From contig NZ_FRDN01000008.1 of assembly GCF_900143285.1 (NCBI RefSeq), positions 295,339 to 359,338 on the forward strand: a stretch of DNA of 64,000 nucleotides. The letters are read 5' to 3'. Below the pieces are notes generated by a model. The model did not search any database. It was not told where the DNA came from and saw only the letters and a list, made by a program, of their open reading frames with translations. This DNA is from Desulfitobacterium chlororespirans DSM 11544 (GTDB lineage Bacteria > Bacillota > Desulfitobacteriia > Desulfitobacteriales > Desulfitobacteriaceae). A program made the translations under genes and the position numbers. Each line of letters opens with the position of its first letter. Within the stretch, counting starts at the first letter, position 1. This document shows, in pieces, positions 1 to 9,247 of the stretch.

Positions 1-1
1 T

Positions 2-721
2 GCAGTCCTGGACTATGGAGCATTCAGCCTGAAACCCTTCAACCTGCATCCGGTCAGAGGGGGAAAGGATGAGGAAAGCCTGCCGGCTGCCCTGGAACGA
101 TTTCAGCTCTCCCTCAAGGAGTGTACAAGAGCGGTCACGGCAACGGATTATGAGACCTTGGCCATGGGCACTCCCGGACGCCGGATCATGGGGGCCAAAG
201 CGATTCCCTTTTATGATCCGGACAGTAAAGTGGCCGGTGCGAAACAAACTGCGGCCACGGTGACGGTGGTGGTGGTCCCCTATAGTGAGGAGATTTTTCC
301 TCAGCCGGATCAAGGCTTTTTGGAGAGCGTCCGCCGGCATCTGGATCATTACCGCTTAATTACCACCCAGGTGAAAGTCATTGGACCTGCTTATATAAAG
401 ATCTCCCTTGATGGAGAAATCCTCGTGGACAGCAAACGCCGGGAATATATTGAGGAGGATGTGCGCAAGAACATCGAAGATTATTTCCGGGAACTGCGCC
501 AAGGCAACTCTGCCCAAGGAGGGAAACCGGAATTCGGCAAGCCGGTGCAGGAAAATACCCTGGCGGTCAGGATCAGTCAAGTCCCCGGTGTCATTTATGT
601 GAAAAAACTGACCCTGGGGGTAAAACTGGGGGAAAGCTACCGGGACAGGGACGGGACCATCGTCATTCCTCCCTATGGTCTTCCCTATCTGGGGGATCTG
701 CAGATCCGTATTCTGATTTGA
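2..721 (+). CDS. Baseplate J-like protein, C-terminal part (gene starts outside window)
   Basis: The reading frame is open from base 2 to a TGA at 719-721, so the 5' part of the gene lies upstream of the window and about 239 residues are visible. Near visible residues 36-60 there is a stretch of the type RAVTATDYETLA followed by a proline/glycine turn. This is typical of the conserved core of phage gp47/JayE (baseplate J) proteins and their contractile injection system counterparts. The C-terminal third (visible residues about 85-235) looks like the usual alternating beta/alpha tail domain. Family knowledge: these proteins form the wedge ring of the baseplate. The next genes encode tail protein I and other baseplate-associated proteins, which supports the call. 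A repeat-like insertion separates it from the next gene. Confidence 0.75.
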   Translation, partial: AVLDYGAFSLKPFNLHPVRGGKDEESLPAALERFQLSLKECTRAVTATDYETLAMGTPGRRIMGAKAIPFYDPDSKVAGAKQTAATVTVVVVPYSEEIFPQPDQGFLESVRRHLDHYRLITTQVKVIGPAYIKISLDGEILVDSKRREYIEEDVRKNIEDYFRELRQGNSAQGGKPEFGKPVQENTLAVRISQVPGVIYVKKLTLGVKLGESYRDRDGTIVIPPYGLPYLGDLQIRILI

Positions 722-962
722 TGCTTTGTAAAGGACCCGTAAGCGTAGCTTTATCCTACAGAAGAGAGCGAATTGCGCGGAAGGGTGACAAGGTGGACGA
801 TGTTTCTGCAGCATAGCGGAGCCACTGGTTCACATCAGGTATTACCCTGAGGTTTGGCGGGAGCTGCTGCGGAAACAAGTACGCCAGCCCTGGAGTGCCT
901 GAGCGGCGCGGATGTGGGATAAAGCTACGCGACCCGAGCAAGCAGCATAAAATCTGATTTGA
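712..962. repeat. Inverted-repeat element flanked by 10-bp direct repeats
   Basis: The non-coding gap between the baseplate J and tail I genes is bounded by TCTGATTTGA at 712-721 and again at 953-962. Inside, an 18-base arm at 743-760 (GCGTAGCTTTATCCTACA) is the reverse complement, with one mismatch, of 913-930. Stop and start codons sit at the edges, so the operon is not broken. The right-hand arm resembles a sequence at about 52,965-53,030, so this looks like a member of a dispersed repeat family (MITE-like or a structured RNA). No protein is encoded here. Confidence 0.55.
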
Positions 963-984
963 AAATACTGTGAGGTAAACGGCC

Positions 985-2145
985 ATGAATAAAGGGCGAA
1001 TGTACATCACCTTGAACCGGAACCGTGAGTGGAAGCGCAGCCTTTTGCTGAATCTGGAACTCCAGGATCACCGGCTTGTGTTTGCCCACAACCAGGAAAA
1101 TGACTATGGGATGCTGGCCACAGCCGTGATGATCACCGGTTCCATCGACAGCACCGAGCCGGATTTCCAGTGGGAAGGCCTTTGGCTGGATGCTCAGATG
1201 CCGGAGAATTCTTTAGTGAAGGTGTCCTGCTATGCTGCCAACAGCAAAGCGGTTCTGCTGGGGGAGCGGGCGGTGGATCTGGATGAATATCTCAGGGAAG
1301 CCCAAAGTGACCCTGCTCAGGGACTGAAGGGAGCAGCTCCTCTTTTTAAGCTGGCTTTTGCGGGAGCGGTCGATGGGCTGCTTCCGGCCCAGGGACGGTA
1401 TCTCTGGCTGCGGCTGGAATTCCTGGTACCCCAGCCCTCTGCATTTGCACTGAAGAAAATCAAGCTGCTTTTGACGGATGAGAAGATCATTCAGTACCTT
1501 CCGGAGATCTATCGGGATCATCAGGAAAATAATTTTTTCCAGCGTTTTATGGAGATCTTTGACAGCATATTTTTTGATATAGAAGAACAGATCAACCGTG
1601 TGAGCGAGGAATTGGATTATACCCTGGCCGGGGAAGACATGCTGCGCTATTTAGCCGGCTGGGTGGACCTTCAGGGTGTACAGGATATGGGGACGGAGGA
1701 ACTGCGGGAACGGATCCGAACCCTTATGCCTGAATACAGGGCCATTGGCACCAAGCCGGGGTTAGCAGGTTTCATCCGGCAGGAATTAGGAGTAGAGCCG
1801 CAAATCATTGAGTACTTCGACTACAAACAGATGCAGCAGGAAAGCAAGGACAGAGACATTTACCGGGAGCTGTTCGGGGATAACCCTTTTAAATTCTTCA
1901 TCCTGCTGCCTGAAGAGGCTTTGCATGAGGTTAAGAACCTGGATCTTTTTCTGGCTAAGCTGAAAAGCACTATTCCGGCTCATACAGAAGCAGGGATTAT
2001 CCGCCTTAAGCAGGGAACCATTCTGGGCAAACACTCCTATCTCGGCGTCAATTCCCTGGTCGGGGAGTATACCTATGGCAGAGTCGGCGGCAATAATGAG
2101 ATATCCTATGATACCTTGATGGGAGGTACTGGCAATGAAGAATAG
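985..2145 (+). CDS. Phage tail protein I-like baseplate protein
   Basis: This encodes 386 residues. The central part (about 165-345) carries the pattern of the tail protein I / P2 gpI-like family: an 'YLPEIYRD' opening, 'FFQRFMEIFDSIFFDIEEQI', a 'LRYLAGWVDL' segment and 'TLMPEYRAIGTKPGLAGFI'. The N-terminal 150 residues are a beta-rich extension of unknown role. In contractile tails the family sits at the baseplate wedge next to protein J, which is the upstream gene here. The 3' end overlaps the next gene by 11 bp, suggesting coupled translation. The start ATG follows a GAGG-type site. The C-terminus is glycine-rich and possibly a flexible contact segment. Confidence 0.8.
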   Translation: MNKGRMYITLNRNREWKRSLLLNLELQDHRLVFAHNQENDYGMLATAVMITGSIDSTEPDFQWEGLWLDAQMPENSLVKVSCYAANSKAVLLGERAVDLDEYLREAQSDPAQGLKGAAPLFKLAFAGAVDGLLPAQGRYLWLRLEFLVPQPSAFALKKIKLLLTDEKIIQYLPEIYRDHQENNFFQRFMEIFDSIFFDIEEQINRVSEELDYTLAGEDMLRYLAGWVDLQGVQDMGTEELRERIRTLMPEYRAIGTKPGLAGFIRQELGVEPQIIEYFDYKQMQQESKDRDIYRELFGDNPFKFFILLPEEALHEVKNLDLFLAKLKSTIPAHTEAGIIRLKQGTILGKHSYLGVNSLVGEYTYGRVGGNNEISYDTLMGGTGNEE

Positions 2146-3928
2146 AAACTTATTCCCTCTGGAGCGCAATCGTTATTATCATGGCAAGATGCTTACCGCC
2201 AGAGATTTTGAGACGGAGCAAAACTATTACAATAACAAGCGCCGTCTGATCAACCGGTGTGTCCTGGGAGCCGGGGTGATCTGCGGTTTGGGAGTATACC
2301 GGAACGACGATACTTCTCTGTCCATTGAAACAGGTCTTGCTCTGGACTATGACGGCCGGGAAATTGCCGTGACTTCGCCGATTATCCGCAAACTGCAGAT
2401 GATTGAAGGATTTGAGACCCTTGTGGGTCATGAACAGGCTTATCTCTGCTTAGAATATGATGAGCTGCTGCGAGAGCCCATGAACAATATTGGCGCCGCA
2501 GACAGTGAAAGTCAGCAATTCAATAAAATTGAAGAGAGCTTCCGTTTATACCTGGACCCCAACCAGCCGGATATAAACACCTTATTCGGTGAAGGGGGAA
2601 GGAATAATGTGCAGACCCTCTATCAGGGCCAAGGAGTATCCATCTATGAAGTGGTGCCGGCGATTGCTTTGGCCGGACAGGAGTTTACCGCTGAGTATGT
2701 GGTGCTCAAAGGGGCCGGGTTGCCGCCATTATCCTTTACCTATACTTATGAGTCCGACACGATCCGCAAGGAAGAGGGCGGCACCATTCAAATTCTTTTT
2801 AATGAAGATAAAAACTCGGACCAGGAGATTTATAGGGTGGGGTACACTCTGAAGGCTGCGGCTCTGGCCGATATGCAGGTGCCTTTCGGCAAAGGCAAAG
2901 GAATATTTAGCCTGGGCATGGGGGATTTGCGGGATCAGCTGGAGTTGCCCTTGAAGCACGAAATTTACTTAGCCGGAAGTCCAGCCAAGTATGAGCAGAT
3001 GGTGGAGGTTCATCTCAGCAATCTGGAGAAGCAGCTGTCCGGGGGAGATACCCCCATTTATCTGGCCAGGCTCGATTATATCAGTGCGGGCAGCACCCAT
3101 ATTTTAAGAAAGGTCAATCCTCTGCCTTTTGGTCAGCGGATCACGGGGATAGGAGGCGGCCAGGAGAGGAAAGTCTCCGGCAACCCCTCCTGGCAGGAAC
3201 TGCTGCAGAATGTAACCACGAATGTGGAAATCTTAAAATACTGGCAAAAGCCTGAGGTAAAAGTCCGCTATAGTGCCCCGAAAAAAGCCTTGAACTTCCA
3301 TTTTGGGGTTCCTTCTTCGGAAGCTTATGATTATGCCACTTCCTCCGGAATTGTCGAAATTCCTTTAAGCGGGGCCATCCGGGTCAATGCCCGCTTTACT
3401 TCGGAAGAGGTGCCTCATAATCTGGGTCTTGGTCATGTCAGCTTGAACTTCGCCGTGGAATTCGGCAGCGATGAAAGCAAAAAGCTGCTGTTTGGCAATG
3501 GCGAAGTGTTTAAGATGAAAGAGGTCCCTAAAGTCGAGGTGGCCGGAATTCTCTACCCGGAAAACGGAACCTTCAGGATTGGGATAAGGTGTCTTGATCA
3601 TGTGGAAGGGCATCTGCTGAAAATACGCTGGTTTGCCTACAAGGTCACCCGGGATACGGCCGAGCTGCGGGCCAAGGATGTGGTCAGCATAAAAATCACC
3701 CCGGATATTCATAAGATGAAGGTTTTGGAAAGGATGCACTTTGAAGCTGCGGTGGGCGGCACGGCCGATAAAGGCGTCACCTGGAGTGTCAAGGATGCAG
3801 ACGGGGGTAAGATGGATCAAAGCGGGCTCTACCAGGCTCCCAGCATACCCGGAACCTTTGAGATTGTGGCGGCCAGTACGGCTGATCCGGAGATTAAGAC
3901 CAGTGCTTTTGTGATCGTGGAAGAGTAG
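2135..3928 (+). CDS. Large injection-system-associated protein with C-terminal Ig-like domain
   Basis: This encodes 597 residues. The N-terminus (residues 8-50) has a conserved-looking opening, 'ERNRYYHGKMLTARDFETEQ' followed by 'NRCVLGAGVICGLGV'. I associate this with uncharacterised proteins in contractile injection clusters. The rest is beta-rich. Residues about 515-597 look like a bacterial Ig-like (Big2-type) domain, with a 'GVTWSV...GGKMDQSGLYQAPSIPGTFEIVA' pattern, commonly used as a spacer or adhesion module. It begins inside the end of the tail I gene. No enzyme motif was seen. A fibre- or spike-associated structural role is an inference from position only. Confidence 0.6.
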   Translation: MKNRNLFPLERNRYYHGKMLTARDFETEQNYYNNKRRLINRCVLGAGVICGLGVYRNDDTSLSIETGLALDYDGREIAVTSPIIRKLQMIEGFETLVGHEQAYLCLEYDELLREPMNNIGAADSESQQFNKIEESFRLYLDPNQPDINTLFGEGGRNNVQTLYQGQGVSIYEVVPAIALAGQEFTAEYVVLKGAGLPPLSFTYTYESDTIRKEEGGTIQILFNEDKNSDQEIYRVGYTLKAAALADMQVPFGKGKGIFSLGMGDLRDQLELPLKHEIYLAGSPAKYEQMVEVHLSNLEKQLSGGDTPIYLARLDYISAGSTHILRKVNPLPFGQRITGIGGGQERKVSGNPSWQELLQNVTTNVEILKYWQKPEVKVRYSAPKKALNFHFGVPSSEAYDYATSSGIVEIPLSGAIRVNARFTSEEVPHNLGLGHVSLNFAVEFGSDESKKLLFGNGEVFKMKEVPKVEVAGILYPENGTFRIGIRCLDHVEGHLLKIRWFAYKVTRDTAELRAKDVVSIKITPDIHKMKVLERMHFEAAVGGTADKGVTWSVKDADGGKMDQSGLYQAPSIPGTFEIVAASTADPEIKTSAFVIVEE

Positions 3929-3961
3929 AGAGAAGCAGCGTAGACATAAGATGTGTAGATA

Positions 3962-4008
3962 GAAGAAGTGCAGACCTAGGAAGAGCAGACCTAAGAAGAG
4001 CAGGCAAC
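3962..4008 (+). repeat. Short tandem repeat in a gene gap
   Basis: Just upstream of the next gene a roughly 15-base unit (GAAGAGCAGACCTA) occurs about three times with drift between 3962 and 4008. It ends a few bases before the GGGAGG ribosome site at 4011-4016. It may be slippage-prone, with no evident function. Confidence 0.5.
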
Positions 4009-4021
4009 AAGGGAGGTTACT

Positions 4022-4756
4022 ATGGGTCCGTTTATTGAAGATGGGAAATTCAAAGTCCTTGAGGTGCTCCAGGAGCTGGAGGGCTATACAGCCTGCCTTT
4101 GTATCGATGTGGAAACCAATAATCACTACCGGCCCATGGTCTTCAATATCTACGAAAAGGAAGAAGATATCCGCCGCTATCTCCCGGCATTTTTCAACCT
4201 GAACAAGGACCAGTTTACCGATTTTGTCCGGGTGGTATCCGGGAAGCATTGCATCTTTGCCATCTTTGCCTATCATGAAGGGGTAAAGCTCCGGGATTTC
4301 TTTAAAGACAGCAAAACTCCGGAATTTGAAAAACGGATAGCTTATGCCACCAGGCTTTTTCAGGAGTGCTTAATTCTCGATGCCCTGCCGGATTTAATCA
4401 GTTTGCCTTGTCTTGAGCCTGATCATATCGTGGTGATCGACCAAGCCAACAGGGTCAGGATCAATTATGTGATCCCTCCTCTGGCCGCTCAGAAGACAGC
4501 CAAGGGTGAGCAATGCGCTGCTTTGCTGGAATGTATTTTTAAGCAGGATCGCTATATACCGGAGGGGATCTGGGAGTTTATCGCCCATTTGCGGCTGCAT
4601 GAACAGGTAAGCATGGTGTCCGCTTTTTCCCAATGGAAAGAGCTTGTTCCCGGGCTGCTCACAGAGCATCAAAGGTTGCGGAAAGAAACATGGTGGGCCT
4701 ATGGGTTACGGCGGCTGAAACAGCTTTGGAAGAGAAAGAAAAGACGCTTGCGTTAA
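4022..4756 (+). CDS. Kinase-fold-like protein of the injection operon (probably inactive)
   Basis: This encodes 244 residues with a strongly basic C-terminus (RRLKQLWKRKKRRLR). Strand/helix order hints at a degenerate protein-kinase fold. There is an N-lobe-like stretch at residues 8-45, a hinge-like 'FAIFAYHEGVKLRDFF' near 80-95 and a helix near 100-120. A segment 'EPDHIVVID...RVRINYVIPP' near 130-155 sits where a kinase has its catalytic and metal-binding loops. I see no glycine-rich loop, HRD or DFG motif, so catalysis looks unlikely. The fold guess is mine and weak. The basic tail could bind membrane or nucleic acid. The ATG follows GGGAGG. Confidence 0.4.
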   Translation: MGPFIEDGKFKVLEVLQELEGYTACLCIDVETNNHYRPMVFNIYEKEEDIRRYLPAFFNLNKDQFTDFVRVVSGKHCIFAIFAYHEGVKLRDFFKDSKTPEFEKRIAYATRLFQECLILDALPDLISLPCLEPDHIVVIDQANRVRINYVIPPLAAQKTAKGEQCAALLECIFKQDRYIPEGIWEFIAHLRLHEQVSMVSAFSQWKELVPGLLTEHQRLRKETWWAYGLRRLKQLWKRKKRRLR

Positions 4757-4777
4757 CAGGCTGGGGGAGGTTGGAAC

Positions 4778-7564
4778 GTGAATAAGCGATGGATAAGTTT
4801 GATCATCATCTTAGCTGTAGTCGGCTCGCTGGGGTTCATTCAGTTTGGGGATAAGTATATTGTACCCCTGTTCTCCCAGCCGGAGCAGGGCAAGGTTTGG
4901 GAGTATGCTCACGGCGTGGATCGCAACGGCAATATTTACTATATCCGACAGGAGCAGGGGCAGGTTTTTCTGATCAGCCTCGACTCCACGGGAAGACAGT
5001 CCTTTAAAAAGGATATTTCCGCCCTTGTGCCGGACAATGGCATCTTTGACGGTATTTATACGGATGAAGATAAAAATCTTTACCTGCCGGCCTATGGCAT
5101 GGCGGCTGATTCGTCCCTGATTACCCAAGTGGGGATCTACAGATTCCGGGATGATGGCAGTTTCGTTTCCCGGGTCTTTTATCGGAGTGCTGAACGGCCC
5201 TACGACAGTAAATTCCGCCTCATTTCGGCGATGAGCGATGATGATGCCAGGCTCTATTTCGGTTTTTTGAACGGAGATGCTCTCGATACCTATGCCTATG
5301 ATAAAACCACTGCCAAGTTGGAAAACACCCATTCCTACTCCTTAGCAGGACTTCAGGATAAAATCAACGCTGTTTTGGTCCTGCCTTCAGGGGACACGGT
5401 GCTCAGTCTGGAAAATGCCACCCTGTTGCGCAAGTCCAACCGCCATGAGGACACAGCCTACCAATTCACCCAGGGTAATAAGGTGATTATCCACTCCTTC
5501 TGGTATGCCGGCAACCAATTATATTTTCAGGATGCCGTCAGGGGGGATATGTACATGTCATCCTCTTCAACCTGGGAACCCTATCTGGCTGTGAGAGGGA
5601 GCAAGGTTGTTTCGGAAAATGACGGCATAACCTTTGCCCGCTTATATCCGTTAACCGTAGGGAATATAGGCAATGTGGCCGGTGTTTATAACGAAGGGAA
5701 CCACAATCGCATTTTTCAGGGAGGATTTGCTTTTCTTCCGGAAATCGGGACCACCGATGCTTCATCAACCCGGGATCTGACCGCCTGGTTTCTCCTGGTG
5801 GGTATCGCGGCCGGAGGGATCATCTTTTCTTTGCTGCTCTGGGACTTTTATTGCCATATTCTGCATATGCGGCTTTCCATGCTGATCCGGCAGGCCCTTT
5901 TGGTGATTTTCGTGATCTTTCTGACCCTATATGCCCTCGCCACTTATATTATCATTCCCCAATCCGAGGCGATGATCGGCAGCGTTCATTCAACAGAGCA
6001 GCTCAAGTCCGGGCAAATGCTGCTGGCCTCCGCCAAAGGGCATATCGCTGATGAGACCGGCCTGGAGCTGGACAGCACCCGCGCCGCCGCTTTCTTCGAT
6101 CAGCTTGGAGAGAACCAGTCTCTGGTGCTGCCCGGGGAGGAACAAGGAACTCCTGCCTACAGAAGTTTAAAAGAAGCCCAATTAAGCCTGCTGACCTCCA
6201 ATCAGGGACAATACGTAGTGGCGGCCTCCAACAGCAACTATGAAGAGGGTTTTCCCGCTGCACGGATGGGGTATGGAAAGGATTTCCTGAACGGGATTCA
6301 ACAAGCTGAACAAAATACCATCCAGGCTATGGCCATCACTGGCCCCAAAGGGGAAGAGCTTTGCGTCTTCATACCCACCGGTCTTACCTCCGCCGGTTCT
6401 GCCGTGATCTTTAGCCTGACCGTGGATCGGGAAGTCTTGGAGCGGTATATTGCCCAAACCACGGGAGATCTCACCCTTTATATGGGGCTGATCGGGTTGG
6501 TCCTGGTCCTGTTGGTGATGATCGTGGAATACTTTACGGTTCACAATGTCCGCAAACTCAAAAGCAATGTAGACAGAATTGCGGAAGGCCGTTATGAAAA
6601 AGAAGTTGCCGTCAGCTCCGGAGATGAAATCGAAGATCTTTCCCACTCCATCCATGCCTTGTCCCAGAGCATTCTGACCACCACCCGGAGCTTAAATAAA
6701 CTGAATCAGTCCTACTACCGGTTCGTGCCCCAAAGATTCCTGGAGATCATCGGGGAAACCCATATTGAAAATGTCGGTAAAAAATCTCAAGCCCAGAAGG
6801 AAAACGTGGTCATGCTCTTTTTGCGTTTTCGCTTTATCGGTCCGGTGGGGGAGCAAAGCCAGGAGATTTTCGCCAATATCAATGATGTCTTTGAAAATGT
6901 AGCTCCTGTGGTCAGTGAAGGCAAGGGCACAGTCTATGATTTTCTCCCGGAAGGCTTCAACGCCGTCTTCGAGACCCCTCCGGAAGAAGCGCTGCGCACG
7001 GCTTTAAGAGTCCGCGAAGTGCTGGAAGGGCTTAACGAAAAAAGGAGAAAAAAAGGGCAAAGCCTGGTGGACCTGCGCATCTTGATCACCAAAGGGAGCA
7101 TTATGCTGGGCTTTATCGGTGAGGAAAAAAGAATGGAACCTACGGCCATTTCCAGTGAAGCCCAGAAAGCCGAACCCATTATCCGGGTTTGCTTTGAAAG
7201 CGATATTTATATTGCCTGCACCCGTGAAGTGATCAAAGAGCTGCCCATACTGGGTTACCGCAGACGCAGGATCGGAGAAATGGTGATCCAGGGGGAAAAG
7301 CTGGAACTTTACGATCTCTTTGACAGTGATCCCTATGCCCTGCTTAAATCCAAGGAAGTCCATGGCGAACGCTTTGAACTGGGTGTCAATCTATTTATCA
7401 AAAGAGATTATGACAACGCCCGCACCATGTTTATGGATATCATCAAATATAATTCTCTCGACGGAGCTGCCCGCAATTATATGTACCTCGCCGAGCACAA
7501 TCTGCGTTCGGAGTTGAAGCAAACCACCTATACCACGATTTCCGAGCTGGAAAAAATCCGCTAA
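4778..7564 (+). CDS. Membrane receptor with HAMP and degenerate nucleotide-cyclase domain
   Basis: This is a 928-residue protein with a GTG start after GGGGGAGG. Visible parts are a TM helix at about 7-24 and a large extracytoplasmic beta-rich domain (about 25-330, possibly propeller-like). TM helices at about 336-358 and 371-394 lead to a second outside domain (395-560) and TM 563-584. Then come a HAMP-like segment (585-640), a class III nucleotide-cyclase-like domain (about 665-845) and a TPR-like helical repeat (860-915). The cyclase core lacks the usual metal aspartates: the DIxGFT site reads LRFRFIG and the GDG site reads PEG. It is therefore probably a sensor/scaffold rather than an active cyclase. 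It sits within the injection-system operon, which suggests it senses envelope state or anchors the apparatus. Confidence 0.7.
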   Translation: MNKRWISLIIILAVVGSLGFIQFGDKYIVPLFSQPEQGKVWEYAHGVDRNGNIYYIRQEQGQVFLISLDSTGRQSFKKDISALVPDNGIFDGIYTDEDKNLYLPAYGMAADSSLITQVGIYRFRDDGSFVSRVFYRSAERPYDSKFRLISAMSDDDARLYFGFLNGDALDTYAYDKTTAKLENTHSYSLAGLQDKINAVLVLPSGDTVLSLENATLLRKSNRHEDTAYQFTQGNKVIIHSFWYAGNQLYFQDAVRGDMYMSSSSTWEPYLAVRGSKVVSENDGITFARLYPLTVGNIGNVAGVYNEGNHNRIFQGGFAFLPEIGTTDASSTRDLTAWFLLVGIAAGGIIFSLLLWDFYCHILHMRLSMLIRQALLVIFVIFLTLYALATYIIIPQSEAMIGSVHSTEQLKSGQMLLASAKGHIADETGLELDSTRAAAFFDQLGENQSLVLPGEEQGTPAYRSLKEAQLSLLTSNQGQYVVAASNSNYEEGFPAARMGYGKDFLNGIQQAEQNTIQAMAITGPKGEELCVFIPTGLTSAGSAVIFSLTVDREVLERYIAQTTGDLTLYMGLIGLVLVLLVMIVEYFTVHNVRKLKSNVDRIAEGRYEKEVAVSSGDEIEDLSHSIHALSQSILTTTRSLNKLNQSYYRFVPQRFLEIIGETHIENVGKKSQAQKENVVMLFLRFRFIGPVGEQSQEIFANINDVFENVAPVVSEGKGTVYDFLPEGFNAVFETPPEEALRTALRVREVLEGLNEKRRKKGQSLVDLRILITKGSIMLGFIGEEKRMEPTAISSEAQKAEPIIRVCFESDIYIACTREVIKELPILGYRRRRIGEMVIQGEKLELYDLFDSDPYALLKSKEVHGERFELGVNLFIKRDYDNARTMFMDIIKYNSLDGAARNYMYLAEHNLRSELKQTTYTTISELEKIR

Positions 7565-7588
7565 ACGGTGTCAGTTGAGGAGGCTGCT

Positions 7589-9247
7589 ATGATTATCAAG
7601 CTGCTCATGAAATACATCCAAATTATCTACCGGACGACCAGGAGTGTGGTTTTGAGACCCTTTGTACTGGCGAAGCACAAATTTTCCAGTCTGACCAATC
7701 TCAGCAAGTTCCTCAACCAGATTCCCAAGGCTTTTGCATCCCTGCTGACCAAGTTTAAGCTGAAGCCGGAAAAGCGGGAGGATTATGTGGATGCCGGACC
7801 GATCTTTATTGCCAAGTCTTTGCTGGTGATTCTGGTCGTTATCCTGGTGGCCACGCCCTTCCTGATCGTCACCATCGTCTGGCCCTGGGTTGTCAGCTTA
7901 GCCCTGACCGCCCATTTCTACACAGCGGACCCCAAGTTAGAGGGATATAAGGGTAAGGTGGAAGTTTTTTATGAGGAGAAGCTGGAAAAGCTGAAGTTCA
8001 AGGGACGCCTGGAAGAAGGCAAGGCCATCGGGTATGGAGAGGAATTCTATGAAGACGGATCCCTGAAATATGCCGGTCCATTTGTGGAGGGCAGGTATGA
8101 GGGGAGCGGCGAGTTCATAATAGCCCCGGGAGTGGTCTACAAAGGGGAGTTCCGCAATGGCAAACGCTCAGGGCAGGGGATAATTCTGGAAAATGACATT
8201 TTGGCCTATGCAGGAGCTTTTGCGGAGGACCTTTTTGAAGGGGAAGGGACGGAGTATTACCCCGATGGCCGGATACAGTACAAGGGAAGCTTTAAGGGCG
8301 GGCTGTACTCAGGTCCGGGGGCCTTTCAGGATGAAAAGGGAGTCAAACGCTACGAAGGGAATTTCGCCGATGGGCTGTTCAATGGTGCAGGCCGTTATTA
8401 TGACGAACAAGGTGAGCTGGTCTATACGGGGTCTTTTCTCAATGGCTTGTATGATGGTCAGGGGCGGCTCATTCTTCTTCCCCATTCCACATGGTATGAA
8501 GGCCCCTTCTTAGGAGGGAAGGCCAATGGGGAAGGGGTTCTCTTTAAAAACGGTATGCTGTATTACGAGGGAGCCTTCATCAACGACAAGTTTTCCGGTA
8601 CAGGGACACTGACAGATAGCCAATGGGGTCTGACCTATTCCGGCGCCTTTATGGATAACGATATTGCCTATGGGAAGCTCTTTGACTTGTCGGTTCCTGA
8701 TCTGTACACGGCTTTTGCCAAAGGAATCCGTGAAGATACTGCCGATGAAAAATATTTCTACCTCTATAACCAAGGCTTTGGGCTGGTATTAAAATTCTCT
8801 TATGCCAATGAGGAGCAGGAAGCAAAACTGGTCAATGTTTTCAGACGGCCTGAACAGCAAGTCAAGAGTGAGCCGGCCGGACAAGGGGACAAAGCCCCTG
8901 CTGAGAAAGGTGCGGCTGGAGCCCTGGGAACCGGAACCATAGATCAACGGACAGCCGGATTATTGGGGATACCTTCCGGGACCATGAATAACCATCAATC
9001 CCTCTATGAAGGCTATGGACTCCGTTACTGGATCGATCCCCGGAGCGAAGAAGTATTGCTGCTCGAGTATTATCCGACAGAAAAAGCTGCGGAACCAGCC
9101 CTCAAGGATCAGGAGCAACCGGTTGGCAAGTCTGGTGCCGGTCAAGCCGGTCCCCAATACACAGCCTACTTTGAGGATTTGGGGCTGGACATCGCCGACT
9201 TTGGCAGCCTGGGATACGGCAACCAGGGTGAAGGAGAAGGATCATGA
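7589..9247 (+). CDS. MORN-repeat membrane protein
   Basis: This encodes about 552 residues. An upstream in-frame GTG exists at 7568, but ATG 7589 is preceded by GAGGAGG at the right distance and was chosen. Residues about 70-105 hold one long or two close TM segments. From about 130 to 370 there are roughly nine MORN-type repeats with the pattern Y-x-G-x-F-x-x-G-x-x-x-G-x-G. The last 150 residues are low-complexity and Pro/Gly/Ala/Gln-rich, with a short conserved-looking end. MORN repeats are lipid- or protein-binding scaffolds. A membrane-linked adaptor for the injection system is an inference. The stop overlaps the next start (ATGA). Confidence 0.75.
   Translation: MIIKLLMKYIQIIYRTTRSVVLRPFVLAKHKFSSLTNLSKFLNQIPKAFASLLTKFKLKPEKREDYVDAGPIFIAKSLLVILVVILVATPFLIVTIVWPWVVSLALTAHFYTADPKLEGYKGKVEVFYEEKLEKLKFKGRLEEGKAIGYGEEFYEDGSLKYAGPFVEGRYEGSGEFIIAPGVVYKGEFRNGKRSGQGIILENDILAYAGAFAEDLFEGEGTEYYPDGRIQYKGSFKGGLYSGPGAFQDEKGVKRYEGNFADGLFNGAGRYYDEQGELVYTGSFLNGLYDGQGRLILLPHSTWYEGPFLGGKANGEGVLFKNGMLYYEGAFINDKFSGTGTLTDSQWGLTYSGAFMDNDIAYGKLFDLSVPDLYTAFAKGIREDTADEKYFYLYNQGFGLVLKFSYANEEQEAKLVNVFRRPEQQVKSEPAGQGDKAPAEKGAAGALGTGTIDQRTAGLLGIPSGTMNNHQSLYEGYGLRYWIDPRSEEVLLLEYYPTEKAAEPALKDQEQPVGKSGAGQAGPQYTAYFEDLGLDIADFGSLGYGNQGEGEGS

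Noticed and set aside
722..984. Possible cobalamin-type riboswitch in the gap between baseplate genes
   Set aside because: The conserved B12-box and pairing order are absent, and the inverted-repeat plus direct-repeat layout fits a dispersed repeat better.
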